Shown piece after piece: positions 34,101 through 47,400 of a DNA stretch of 64,000 nucleotides. The notes below the pieces were generated by a model. The model was not told where the DNA came from and did no database searches. It worked only from the letters and a program-made list of their open reading frames with translations. Every line of letters begins with the position of its first letter. Positions within the stretch are counted from its first letter, which is position 1. Origin of the DNA: Phallusia mammillata (taxonomy: Eukaryota; Chordata; Ascidiacea; Phlebobranchia; Ascidiidae); assembly GCA_003260075.1 (NCBI GenBank), contig QLIY01000128.1, positions 124,001 to 188,000 of the forward strand, in the 5' to 3' direction. The position numbers were made by a program, and so were the translations under genes.

Positions 34101-35431
34101 CATTCTAAAATAGACGAAACCACAATCGGCATCATTGTCACCTCACAAAGCCTGTTCCAAAGGGAGTATGTCGCCTCTTAGCAGACATCGTCGCGATATA
34201 TCTTCCATTGCGCAAGATTATTAATTACCCCGGTGTTAAAAGGCGTTTGACTGGCGTCCAAGTTTTTTCACTTGCTGTCTACGGCACCAAGTCTGACTAC
34301 TTACACCCGACATGCTGCAATCGCGTCAATGCATTTTCCAGACCTTGTGGGCCCTTATGGTAAATCTAACGGATAGGGGAGTCTCTAAAAACGCCGCCGT
34401 TGGTCTGTGGAGAGTTTACTCAGAGCTGAGAGTCCAGACATACACTTCTTGTATTATTCAAGCACTTGAGTAAAACTAATGAACCGCCAGTCATTGATAG
34501 ACACCCTGCCATGAAAATGAATTCAATCATTGTGGATGTCCATTGCAGATGTAGACAACGGGCAGCTGGCATTTTAGTATTCTTTGTTTTAGACTTAACC
34601 GTTTGAACATAGGTCTTAGTTCCTTTGTTAAGGTGGTCTAAGTTTTTTCTAGTTTTAAGTGGTATTTTAATTGAGAGGTTTAGGTAGCATTCTTAATGTT
34701 CACGATTTTACTATAGAGCAAGTGGTTTTGGAGTAGCACTTAGTGTCTAAAGAGTGGTATTTTTGCGAGTTTTGTGCAATGGGTAAGGTCGTATTACAAA
34801 GAGGTTCTATAGACAGCTTTTATGGTTAAATACACAACAAGTTTCGAAAATCCGCTTTAAATTATATGTATATAGTGGCGCGTTGAACAAGATTCAGATT
34901 TTTAATCGACCTTCGCAAGGCATAGATTATTGTTTATGGATTAGAAATTGAAATTGACGTAAAAAGTGTAAAAATCTTACTTATTTTACACTGTGGCCTA
35001 TATATTCAGGACCCATGGGATTCTTAAGTTGGTAGTCGTATGTAAGACCTGTTTTGTATCAAATAGACGAGTTTCTTTAGGTTAAGGATTTGTAAAATTG
35101 AGATATATGTGATGCAGTCATGTAATAAGCTGTCATTTATCTGTTATTTGTGAACGAAAGTTATCGCAATTTTGACCCTATACTGTGCCTAAAGGCTTGC
35201 CAAGTTCAAGGTGAGGCTTATACCGCAAACGCACTCGCACACACATATTTATGCACATACATACAGATACACACGCATACCATTTCGAATCACTCGAAAA
35301 TAAATGAAATGTCAACTCCCCAGTCATCTTATTCTCTTTCATCCACAGAATAGCACAGGAAACGTTCGGCCGAAATCGAGTGAAATTTCAGCTGGAGAGA
35401 AGAGCAAATTGGCGAAGAAACCGCCCCGCAT

Positions 35432-35499
<68 letters not shown>

Positions 35500-38400
35500 A
35501 CCCACCACGAATGAACACAGCTGCCATGTCTAGGATACAGGTAATAACCACCTGCCGCCGGTGTTCGATGGCAATAACGGCTTGGGTAAGATTGTGGCAG
35601 TCAGCAACGCCAACCAATAATTATGAAGCTAGCTGATTTATATTTGCAACCCTAAGATTATAGCTTTACCCCCTTTTTCCGTCCTTGGGACTTGTAAGAT
35701 ATGTCAATTGTGTAATAAGCTATAGGCCATGAATAACAACCTTTTGTAGAGTATTAGTGTGAGGTAGTTGCTATGGTTACGTCGTAAACCGGACCCTCTT
35801 GTTCACATCCCTTTTAATGGTCGGTTTTTGTTAAATTTTAGTGCCTCAAAATTTAGCGCCTTGATTAAAATTGCAAAATAGTGATGTCATTGCCATTATG
35901 GCGTCATATTGGCAAGTCTCTCAGAACGGAAACGGAAAATTTAAATATGTCTTGTTTAGTTACGTCATTATCCAAATAAGGTCATAGATTTTAAGCTATT
36001 GCTGACATTTTTCGAAACTTAAAGTTGGCCTAAATCTGTTAAAAAACGCGTGATATTTAGCTGTGGTGAGCAAGTGGTTTTCTATTTTAGGGGGGGGGGG
36101 GTTTAGCGCCTTGATTAAAATTGCAAAATAGTGATGTCATTATCCAAATAAGGTCATAGATTTTAAACTATTGCTGACATTTTTCGAAACTTAAAGTTGG
36201 CCCAAATCTGTTACGTACTTCAGAAACGCGTGATATTTAGCTGTGGTGAGCAAGTGGTTTTCTATTTTAGGCTCGCTCGCCACAGAAAAATGCCAACCAC
36301 GACCAACAAGATGAAAATGTCATTGCCAGCTCCATGAAGCCACCATCTAGCACCAGTATGCTGCGAAAACCGCTTAGCAGAAAAAGCGTTTCAGGTACAG
36401 GGTGGTTCGGGCCTGACTTGTAAATTACCAAGCTAAAGTGTTAGTTGCTGGATTTAAATCGTCTGGATTAGGCCATTGTTTATTATTGTCCATAGTGTAC
36501 AGTAAACCCTGGTTAACCCTGACCCGGTTTGACCAAAAACATAGCCTGGATCAGGCGAAGATCCGGTTTAACCGATGTCTATTAGTTAAACTCTTACCAC
36601 ATTACAAATCATGTGTACCTGAAGTTCTGTCCCTGGCAAGGGGGGGGGGTTACCAAGCTGAAGTGTTAGTTGCTGGATTTAACCTAATGCCCAAAATCGT
36701 CTGGATTAGCCCATTGTTTATTATTGTCCATAGTGTACAGTAAACCCTGGTTAACCCTGACCTGGTTTGACCAAAAACATAGCCTGGATCAGGCGAAGAT
36801 CCGGTTTAACCAATGTCTATTAGTTAAAGTCTTACCACATTACAAATCATGTGTACCTGAAGTTCTGTCCCTGGCAAAGATGCGGTTTAAACCGAGATTT
36901 ACTGTATGTCTTCTTTATTATAGCCCTGTCAATCAAACTTTGGGGCCAAAACGGGCTTCTCAAAAACGATTCTGGTTCGAGTCAGGTTCGGGCCAGCTTG
37001 CAACTCTGGTCTGTACAACGCCATTGGTATCAGTATTGATTTGATAATTTACTGGAATATAACACGCCACGAAAAAATGCCCCGTGCCGCCTGTGTAATA
37101 TAAATGTAATGAATCGTATTGATTTAACACATATGAGAAAGCGTTTTATTTTGTGTTGTAAATCCTGAGTTTTTAGTTAACATAGTCTTTGATACCCTTT
37201 CCAGCCAAATTTTGTAATAGTTCCCTACCTACTTTTACAGTACATGCTAAGTTAGATTTCTAAATGATTTGTTTATTTTTTCTTGTTCTTTATTAAAATT
37301 TATGCATTTCTAAATTATTCCTGTGTTTAATATTTCAATTATGTTTTGCAGCTCCACGAAAATCCCTTCTACCGCCACCAGCAAGCAAGACAAAACCAAG
37401 TACATCGTCTTCAGGTGTGTTGTACTAAAACAATCACTCAGTTGGTAGTATTTTCATGTCATGTAAGATAGACTTCCTCTTAAAACACCCGTTCAAATTT
37501 GTACCTGATGTATCCTTCTTTTTACACATGAATAAATTTGAATCTGTTTATAACATTGTTAATGCTCGTAAGCATGATGGTAAAAGTTGTTATATTTACC
37601 TTATGTCAGTACATTTCCAAGGACCACATAACGCCAGGCCCATTGAAGACGTTAAACCGAATAAGCCGACGCCAGTGGGTTCGAATCCCACCGCAGGCTA
37701 GAATGGGAATGCTTGGTGACCGGTTGTTTCGATGTAAATAGGCCTGGCGTACTGTGGTTCATGTACAAGTTTGTCGTGATTGCTGGTCTGCGTAGACGCT
37801 TAAGGATTGATCCCAGTTATAAATTTGTGCATTTACAATAAGAATGACTTTACCCACATTGACCTTAACAAAGTTTGTGTTAGCAGTGCCCCGCCCCGCA
37901 GGCCGAAGTACGTCGTCAAGTTCGTCAAAACCAAGTACTGACAATAACCCATTGACGCCCAGCAAACGAAAAGCCGACAGCCCTAAACACTCAGGTACGT
38001 GTTTTAATTAGCTGAATAAAAAACAATGCCATAAAAGGCCAGTTTTACAGTTTCTACTTTGTTTAACTTAGGGCTATTCACATTAACACTTAACCGCAAG
38101 ATTGTCGGCTAAACCAAAGTCACGTGACCTATTGCCGCTTTGCGATTGGTCAAACCGTCTCCAATTCGTTTACATTACTAAACATACCCACTATTACTTC
38201 AACCGTTTAGCTTAAAAGCAAATCGAAATGCCTTGCGCAGAAAAGGGATTATGACGTCATCGTAGCGTGTCTAATTGTTACGTCACGCGGTGCATTCGAA
38301 TATTAATCCACAACCAACGGTGGTGGTTCTTTTTTCTTTTATTTTCGATTTTTTAAGCTCAGCCCTTTGCGCGAAGGTAGTTATGTATTGCATGCAGTTG

Positions 38401-41400
38401 TAGTGTCTGGGCTTGTACTTACATATGCAGTTAATATTGATTCGTCAGTGCAGTTGTTCACCAGTATAAAGGTATGTAAACCAAAGCATTAGGTATTGTA
38501 AAGCTACAGTCAGTTTATATTGTTTTATCAATTTTGAACAGAAACCTTAGAACAGATCTGCAAGAGAATGTGTAAATATATGCCTAATTATTTCAGTGTA
38601 ATGATGTGAATAAAGTGAGATATGTGCAGTTTTTAGTAATGTTTAGTGCCTAAAACGAAAGTTTTGTTTCCAAAAAAGGGTTAGTTAGTGTCACAAACAG
38701 CTGTTCAACGTTTCTGCTTTGAAGTATAAGAAAGGAGCATTAAAATATCCAAGATTTACATCAATCGGTAACAGAAAAACGTACTCGCTCTTAAGAATTG
38801 TAGGCCATTAAATTTGCGACGTATAGATGTTACAACAGAAATCTAAACTTTAAAAGGTCACAAAAATTCAGCCACATAAATGTGGTAAACGAAGGCTTTT
38901 TGGTCAAGATAAGTCAAACTTAGGTTTCTGTAAAATCTGAATGTGGTTACGGCCATAATGAACACAATGCCAAAAGTTTATCCAAGCAACGAAACGGCCA
39001 TACCTGGCAGTGATGGATTATGTGCACTCATGCGTAGGATGTTAACCAATAAGCGGTCACTCACTGCCGAGCATGGCGACACAGAAGGTTAGTTGCTATG
39101 CAGGTTGCTTAATTCCAGCGGTCAGTGGAATACATCTCTAAAGATATTAAAACACCAACACAATAACTTTGTTTTTCATTGGAAGTTTGTTCAGTGTTGG
39201 CAAAGGCATCAGTTTTATGCAAATATTGAATTAATTATTTATACAGCTCAATGTGGTACAACCTTTTGTACCACATGATGACGTAACTTTTAGTGCGTTT
39301 TTATTCCAAACGATCCGTTCTAATAGTCAGGCATGCTTTCCACTAATTTTTGTCACTAAAATAAACTTTTAGGGTCTGTTGTCAGCCGCTAGGGGCAGAA
39401 AGGAGTAACACGACAGCCCTGTTTTGTTGTTTGTAAAATTAAAAATCATTTTTTAACTAATAATTTCCACTGAAAAATCACAAAATTGGCCGTTGCAATG
39501 CTTTGTTGCATCACTTAAACGTGTTTGCAAAATGGACATAAGATTACATTTACCTTTTCTGCCTGATCTTGATGCTGCCAAGAACGTGTTTTGTTTTGGT
39601 TTGCTATTTCACATCAGATAAACTAATTTTTCGTCATGAATAACTAAATTTGTAGGAAAAAGTCTTTCTGTTGATTGATTCTTTTAAAGTTTTGTCCGGA
39701 TCAGGCCAAGGTCCGGGTTAACCAAACCAGGTTTAACCGAGGGTTACTGTGTAACATTTTTTTGATTGGTTTTATTCAAAGATTATAATCAAACGAGGCT
39801 TGATCAATTTTAAATCGGATTTGGACAAAGCACTGTTGTTTCAGCGTATTTGATCAAATTACATTTCAAATCCATGTGTTTATAAGTAAAGTTAACCAAC
39901 TGTGTGTTTCCAATTTTCGGATTTGAGGAAATATTATATTGTGCCTATGTTGATGAAGTAAAAGTAACACAACAGTCACAGAAATGTATGACGTTCATGT
40001 TTTCCAAGCCCAGCTAACAAAGATCTACGTCACTCGTATTGTCCCAGTGTTAGATTTAAACTTTATACAATGGTGAAGTCAAGTGGCAATATAACGTGTA
40101 GTTTGCTTTCAACTTATCTTATTTTCTCCGTTTTGTGCGTACATTTTGTTTAAGTGCGATTGTTTGGGCCTGTGCAATGGTTACTTTTAACATTTTAAAG
40201 ATGAGGTTTTTGATTTCTTTAAAAGTGCCTACAAATATTTAAAGTTAGATTACTGTTTACAATCGTTTTTAGCAGTTAATCTTTTTCTGTTTAATAAAAA
40301 TGAAGCCGATTTACCAACTTAACAGTCGAATGCAGCCATTTGAGACAACCATGTTTTAAAATGTCCTTTCAAACTGTTTGTAAATGGGTAAAGCGGGTAA
40401 ATAGACGTTTAACGATTAAAAAGGTTGCTTTTTGACTAGAAATAAACGGCATATAAAATAGTTGTGGACAGCCACATCAAATAAGGCCCTTAAAATTTCT
40501 CATTCATATTTCAACAAGTAAAGTCGAGAATTTTTCCAATATAAAGTCAAGCCTGTATTTGCTTAGGTTGTATTGACGTTTTCCTTAAAGTTTAGGTCTC
40601 ACCCAAGCTGCCCTGGCGAACAATGCCCAACAACAGGCAGCGAAGAATGCGCATTATGACGTATCAATAACCGGAGAACGCTAAGTGTTGTGTTTGGATT
40701 TCGTGCCGTAGAACTCACTTTAATGTTTGTTCAGTCCGAAAAAGTGCTCTGCATCACTATATAGCTGTATTTTATCCAGTCCTAAGCCGTTTAAGTAGTG
40801 TATTTTGCTAATTGTGGAACTTTTAACCTGCTGTTAAGATTATTACAAGCATCAAAATGCATTACAGCAGGACTTATCAGCTTATTATGCATTATGAAAC
40901 CGTGACTGAAAGTAAGTTTTTAAGCTGAGGTTTATGAAAGTGCAATGAGTGTTTAAGAGATCAATTACTTAACTTCGTTGGTTTTCGTCCTTAATTAGTA
41001 ACGGTTGCTTAGTAAAGGTTGTACTTAAGTTGCATCAAACTTTAAAAACGTAATTTCAAGTCGCAGATTGGGTTGTATTCTATTTTTTCCGGCTATTTTT
41101 GACCTCTTATGTTTAAATAGTAAAAAGTTTAACGTATTTCTAGTGTTTTTGTATCTTCACAGTCACCATTAACGATCGATATTATTGAAGAATTTAATGA
41201 ATTTTAATTCGAATAATAAATATTTTGTCCATAGTTGTGCTTACAAATCCCAATGTAATCGAATTTCTTCAACAGGAACGTCTTACGATCACGCGTTTTG
41301 TTCAAGACTTTTAACACTGTAGTGTTCGAGCAACTTGATTGTTAACTTTGTTCGACCCTTTAGCCACACGCTTTACGTGTTAGAATCTCAAATTCCAGTA

Positions 41401-44400
41401 ACTTGCCGAAAAATCGTATTATCATTGCAACCAGCGACAAAAAAGCCACCGTTGAAACCCATGCAATAAATCTATTGAAAAAAAAACGAATATTTTAAAC
41501 CGAGACAATCATTTTTTCTCAGCTGGAAGAACTGCAAAATTCGACCCCAACCGAACGTCCACCATCCGACCCAGTTCTACGTCATCATCTGTGCGATCCA
41601 GTGGCATTGTAACGTCACGAATTGCGTCATTGTCTAATCGTTCAAACACTAAACTGCAAAGACCTCAAGGTAAGCAACAAACTATACCCAATAATATACG
41701 TGCTTTCGTTGTGAAAGTATCATAAGCAAGGAAAAGTTAAAAAACATATGTGAAACACCTTTCTGGTTGCAGGACCCACTTCACAATCCGTGTCGTCATC
41801 AACATGCGTCACTACCTCCCAAACGACAATGTCAAGTGTCAATGTGCCAAGGTCAAGGGGAACCAGCAACAAACTTGCAAAACCTGGTACCAAGCGAAGT
41901 AAGATTAAGTTTTTGCTCCGTTTATTGTAATATTTTTGCCACACCCATGTCAAGATTCTGTGATGACTACTTGACAGAGATAGTTGAGTATTAGGTAAAA
42001 AACATTCTTGGTTAAGATAATGGGTCCTCGACTAAAGTCTGCTGAGTCTTACAAACTTAGATGCGAAAATACGAGCAAATTTTGTTATACCGACGTGCCT
42101 TTATCGATTATAAACATCACAGTTTTGAAGATTACAAATAGATCGTCTAATTTAGTGGTTCCCAACCTTTTTCTATGAATTCCTCCCTTAACAGTTCAGA
42201 ACATTTTCATTCTTCCCTAATATACTACATAGTAGATGCTAAACCTTAAAAGAGCATTAAAAATTGGGTCTGATATCACAACTCCACAGGTCTTATTTCT
42301 AGAGCTAAAGTGTCTATTTACAAACCACATGTACAGTTCACATTGTGTTGCTGGTAATCTCAACGTATTCTGTTCACATCTTCGCAGGTCGACAAAGCCC
42401 AGAGAACACGAAGTCATTACGTCATCGACCCGATCATACGTCACAGTGCGCTGTCGCCATGGCAACCCTTTTGGATTTTGTTGTCAACAAGGTTAGTATA
42501 ACGAGTAGTACCACAAGATGTTTTGTGGTGTCGTTAACGTGAGTTATAGGCGGGGTTGCCATTGACATCGACAGTGNGTCAACAAGGTTAGTATAACGAG
42601 TAGTGCAGTTGGTTTTTAGGCGTAGAAATTGATACCACAAGATGTTTTGTGGTGTCGTTAACGTGAGTTATAGGCGGGGTTACCATTGACATCGACAGTG
42701 TTGCAGCATTGCAAAAGTCGTGCTTATTGAAAGCACAGTTTTTTGCAAAACGTATGCATAACATTTGTACAGACTAAGTTTTGACGTGGCTATGAACATA
42801 AACTTACTAGTGTGCAAACTACGCAAAAGTTATCACAGAAACCAGCAAATAATGAAACACAAGTCAAATTAAGCTGGACAAACAAGTAAACAGTCTTAAA
42901 GCCATTAACTGCTTTAAATAAATCGTGAAAGAACAATCATGAAGTAAGGGGGGGGGGTGACATCGACAGTGTTGCAGTATTGCAAAAGTCGTGCTTGTTG
43001 AAAGCACAGTTTTTTGCAAAACGTATGCATAACATTTGTGCGGACCAGGTTTTGACGTGGCTATGAACATAATCTTACTAGTGTGCAAACTACACAAAAG
43101 TTATCACAGAAACCAGCAAATAATGAAACACAAGTCAAGTTAAGCTGGACAAACAAGTAAACAGTCTTACAGCCATTAACTGCTTTAAATAAATCGTGAA
43201 AGAACAATCATGAAGTAATAAGACTTACCCGTCTATATCATCAAATGACACTTCATCAATTTATATAAAGCGCAAATGACATTTTCCCTACCATTTCCTA
43301 CTACGTGCAATTTGACGAGCTGACCGTGGGGATAGTATACCGTTAATGTAAAGACGAAATTTGTATGTGTGTCTGTACTCTTCCTGGAAACTGTCGAACT
43401 GTTGGGTAATTCCGCTGATAGTGTGGGGATCCTCAACTCGATTGTACGTTTCACTGTGGTACGCTATGTGTGTTATCTGTTAACTGATAGTTAATGGATG
43501 ACCACATGTCGAACTTATCGTATATCAGTCTTTGAGGGCTTTTTGTACTTGAATACGTAGACACTGTTGTGGGTACAATAAACAGCGGCCGTCAATTAGT
43601 AATGTTATTGGTTTTGCAAGTTTGCTATTTCTAGATAGATTTAGACCAGTGCATTAGGTAGTGAGATTAGACCAGTCTATTGGGTAGTTGTGGACAGTCA
43701 AATTCAGAGGTGACGTATTATGTTGAAGTTTTTAAAGTATGTAGTAGATTGTTGCGTTTAGAAACTTGTAGTTTTTCAAAAAAAAATTAAAAAATTGGAG
43801 ATTAATTGCAACATTTTGTAGTAGCCAGTTTTTTCTGCAATGCTTAAATTGGCGCCACAAAAAGCCTCACTGTAGGGGGGGGGGAGAGTTTTCAAAGTCT
43901 GTAGTAGATTGTTGTGTTTAGAAACTTGTAGTTTTTCAAAAAAAAATGTAAAAAATTGGAGATTAATTGCAACATTTTGTAGTAGCAAGTTTTTTCTGCA
44001 ATGCTTAAATTGGCGCCACAAAAAGCCTCACTGTAGACTTAAGAGTGTAACGACCTACAATAAATATAAAATTTAACAATGTGGCAAACTTCGGGCCTAC
44101 TAAGCTTTTATATAAGTTTTCCTAACTTCAAACACAAAGAGTGAAACAGTTTATGGGCCAAGAACGTGATTTATAAAAGGTCTCGTTTAAAATTTTCAAA
44201 TGAACTACTTGGCGCCCAACATGGCTGAAAAACCACAGCTTAAACATTAACTTAGCCCAAGGGCCGCCTTATGTATACACGTATTGCCAGAGCTGGACGA
44301 AATTCGTAGCAAAGCCACTGCTAGAAAATGATTTGCTATTCAGTACTGGGTAATGGTGTTAAATGTGTATGATACGGTGGTTGCTTTTCAATAAGCAGAC

Positions 44401-47400
44401 TAAGGTGTAGCAGAAGGCGAGACGGTTTGGGGTGGGCAATTTGGAAAAGGAAATTTTGTGATTTTATTGACAGTTGCCAATAAAAGTTAAAAGTCGAGGA
44501 CACACTTGCAAGTGATGCCTTGATAAATTTCTCGTTTGTGCTGAAGAAGAATATCAGAAAAGGACAAAGAAAAAAAACGAAAAAGGGGCTTTTTTGAGTA
44601 AACCTCAACAACTGCATAGGGTGTAAGCGAAAAAGCCAGTATAAAGGGAATTGTTTTAAAGCAAGTCGTAGAGTAATTTTAAAACTTGTGATCCCAGGTA
44701 AATGAACTAGCCTACTTTAGTATCTATTTGCTAATCATACAGTAACAAAGTAACTATAATAGTGTGATTTGATTCAATAGAATGTTTAAAATGTTACTTA
44801 GAGCGTTTTCTTGGGAGAAAAGAGCAGGCCACTGCCCAAGGGGGGGGGGGATATAATAGCGTGCTTTTGATTCAATAGAATGTTTAAAACGTTACTTAGA
44901 GCGTTTTCTTGGGAGAAAAGAGCAGGCCACTGCCCAAGCTTGGGTCGTTAAATATCTTCGTGCTGTTTACTCTATGAATTCTAGATGGAGGTCAGTGTAT
45001 AGAAGTGAGTCGTGTTTATACAGCAGCATGAGATCAAAGCTGGACTCTTTGCGACTTATCTTTCAGTTCTAAGTCAATTTATATGGACCTACAGGACAGG
45101 TTTTCTAGGGGGGGGGGTTGTTTATACAGCAGCATGAGATCAAAGCTGGACTCTTTGCGACTTTCAGTTCTAAGTCAATTTATATGGACCTACAGGACAG
45201 GTTTTCTATAGTACTCTATGTATGAAAGTTCGGACAAAAAATACAGGTGTGTTCAGTTGTGTCACAAGTCAATTCCAAAATGGTTTTTAAGGATTTTTGA
45301 GACTACTTTTTAAAAATATATTAAGTTGCCTTAAAAGTCACAAAAACGCTATTTAGTTTTAATGCAATCTAAGGATTAGAAAAGCAGTATAGCAGAGCTG
45401 TGATTGCTGATTATCAATATGGGGGCTTCCCCTTCGAAATGTCGACGACGCAAATCTGTTTTGTGTTGCGTCAGAAACCAGCAACCGAAAGAAGATGAAA
45501 ATCACGAGGTGGGTTTAGTTATTGTACGAAACTTTTACGTATGCCTCTACATTACAACGCCTTGTGAAAAACAGTATTAGTAACTCTTTCTCATAAGTGA
45601 ACACAAAAATATAGGTGGTATGATTGAGCCTTCCTTCACGTTTCGTGTGAATTGAAAAACGTAGAAATAGGAAGTTGTCTTTTCTAAATGTGTTCTGAAC
45701 ATCACAACAGTTTTATAAACATTTGGGGTTTTTATAAACACCTTTCAAAGGTCAAAAAACGGTTACAGTTACATATTTAATACTCGAAAATCGCTTATGT
45801 AAATAAAATGTTTGTCTTACATGTCTTTATTGCTTTTAAGCAAATAACAAGTTTACATTAGATTTGCTAATCATGCCTGTTTGGCAAAGGTACACCGGTC
45901 TTAAAGTTACGTGGAGTCATTCAATCCCTAGACAAGCGATTTTCTTAAGCTTTTTCCCTATAGTTTTTCTGTAACTGATTGTGAAAACCGAACTTTCCAG
46001 CGGGTTTACTTCTGCAGTACACAGTCTTCCCGCGCAATCATGGACTAGAACAAATTTGTGTAACACCAGACAACAATTTTCTCAACCTTTCTGCCAGTTT
46101 AACAAAGCCTCGTGTACACACATGCGTTCCCTGGCAAACACAGAGGTGCCATTCATTCCTGGCACGGTTACTCCAAGCAACGCGTGTCTGTGACGTAACA
46201 GATTGACTTGGGCGGCCCCTCGTTCATAATTCATGACGGCCGTACTTTACACGGGCCAAGGGAGCGCTGAGAAAAACAACCAAAAATTCCTTTCTTAGTG
46301 TGAGAATACAATCCGTGAAACCGAGCTCTTTTGTCAGAGTAAAACATAGAGTATATTTGCCCAGCCATTGTCGCTGCTTCTTAGTTGTAGCCGCATTTGC
46401 GAAGAATGGCCGTACCCTTAGCCTAGTGACAGTTGACAAATGCCACCCTGGTGGTGTAACTACAGCCTGTTATGGTCAGGTATAGCAAACAGCGGGGGGG
46501 GGGGTTGCTTCTTAGTTGTAGCCGCATTTGCGAAGAATGGCCTTAGCCTAGTGACAGTTGACAAATGCCATCCTGGTGGTGTAACTACAGCCTGTTATGG
46601 TCAGGTATAGCAAACAGCGGTGAGAATGCAAGTTGCAGGAAAGGCATGCGAAGGGGTGTTGGCTTATCGTTCTACATTCTATGCCTGTCATTGAAAGTCT
46701 GTTCAAGGAATGCGGCCTTAGATTGTGTCCTCTTGCTTCTCCCACTGTTCTGGCTTACTGCTGTGACAGCCTTCGAGGGTCTTTTTAAGATAAGATTGTG
46801 GCTGCGCAAAAAGGTTTGTTAGAATTCTTTGAGGATTAGGTCAAGCAAATTAGACTTGACTGATAAGTTTATAAGTGGTGTAACATGTTTTTTTTGCCCA
46901 GTTTGTTTGGTGTAAGACTGTAAGGCCAATTGCAGTCTCCAGTTTTTCTGCGAAATAGGAAATCTTTTTTTGTTTTGCACATTGTGGTTAAAAATTGGTA
47001 AAAAAAGTAGACTTTTTGGATTTTTATCTTTTCATTTTCACACTTCTTTTGTTGGTTATTTATCCTACNAGTAGACATTTTGGATTTTTATCTTCTCATT
47101 TTCACACTTTAAATTCTTTTGTTGGTTATTTATCCTACAAAATTTTATTTCAGCTCGACGGGGGGGGGGGGCTAGGTGACCTTTCAAAGGTCAAAAAACG
47201 GTTACAGTTACATATTTAATACTCGAGGGGGGGGGGGTGCTTGTCATTGAAAGTCTGTTCAAGGAATGCGGCCTTAGATTGTGCCCTCTTACTTCTCCCA
47301 CTGTTCTGGCTTACTGCTGTGACAGCCTTCGAGGGTCTTTTTAAGATAAGATTGTGGCTGCGCAAAAAGGTTTGTTAGAATTCTTTGAGGATTAGGTCAA

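Noticed and set aside
38977-39087. Internal exon of the long MTUS-like form at the 38958 locus
   Set aside because: Phase would allow it (1 in, 1 out), but the acceptor context is purine-rich; the ATG with an upstream stop makes a first exon more likely. Not excluded.
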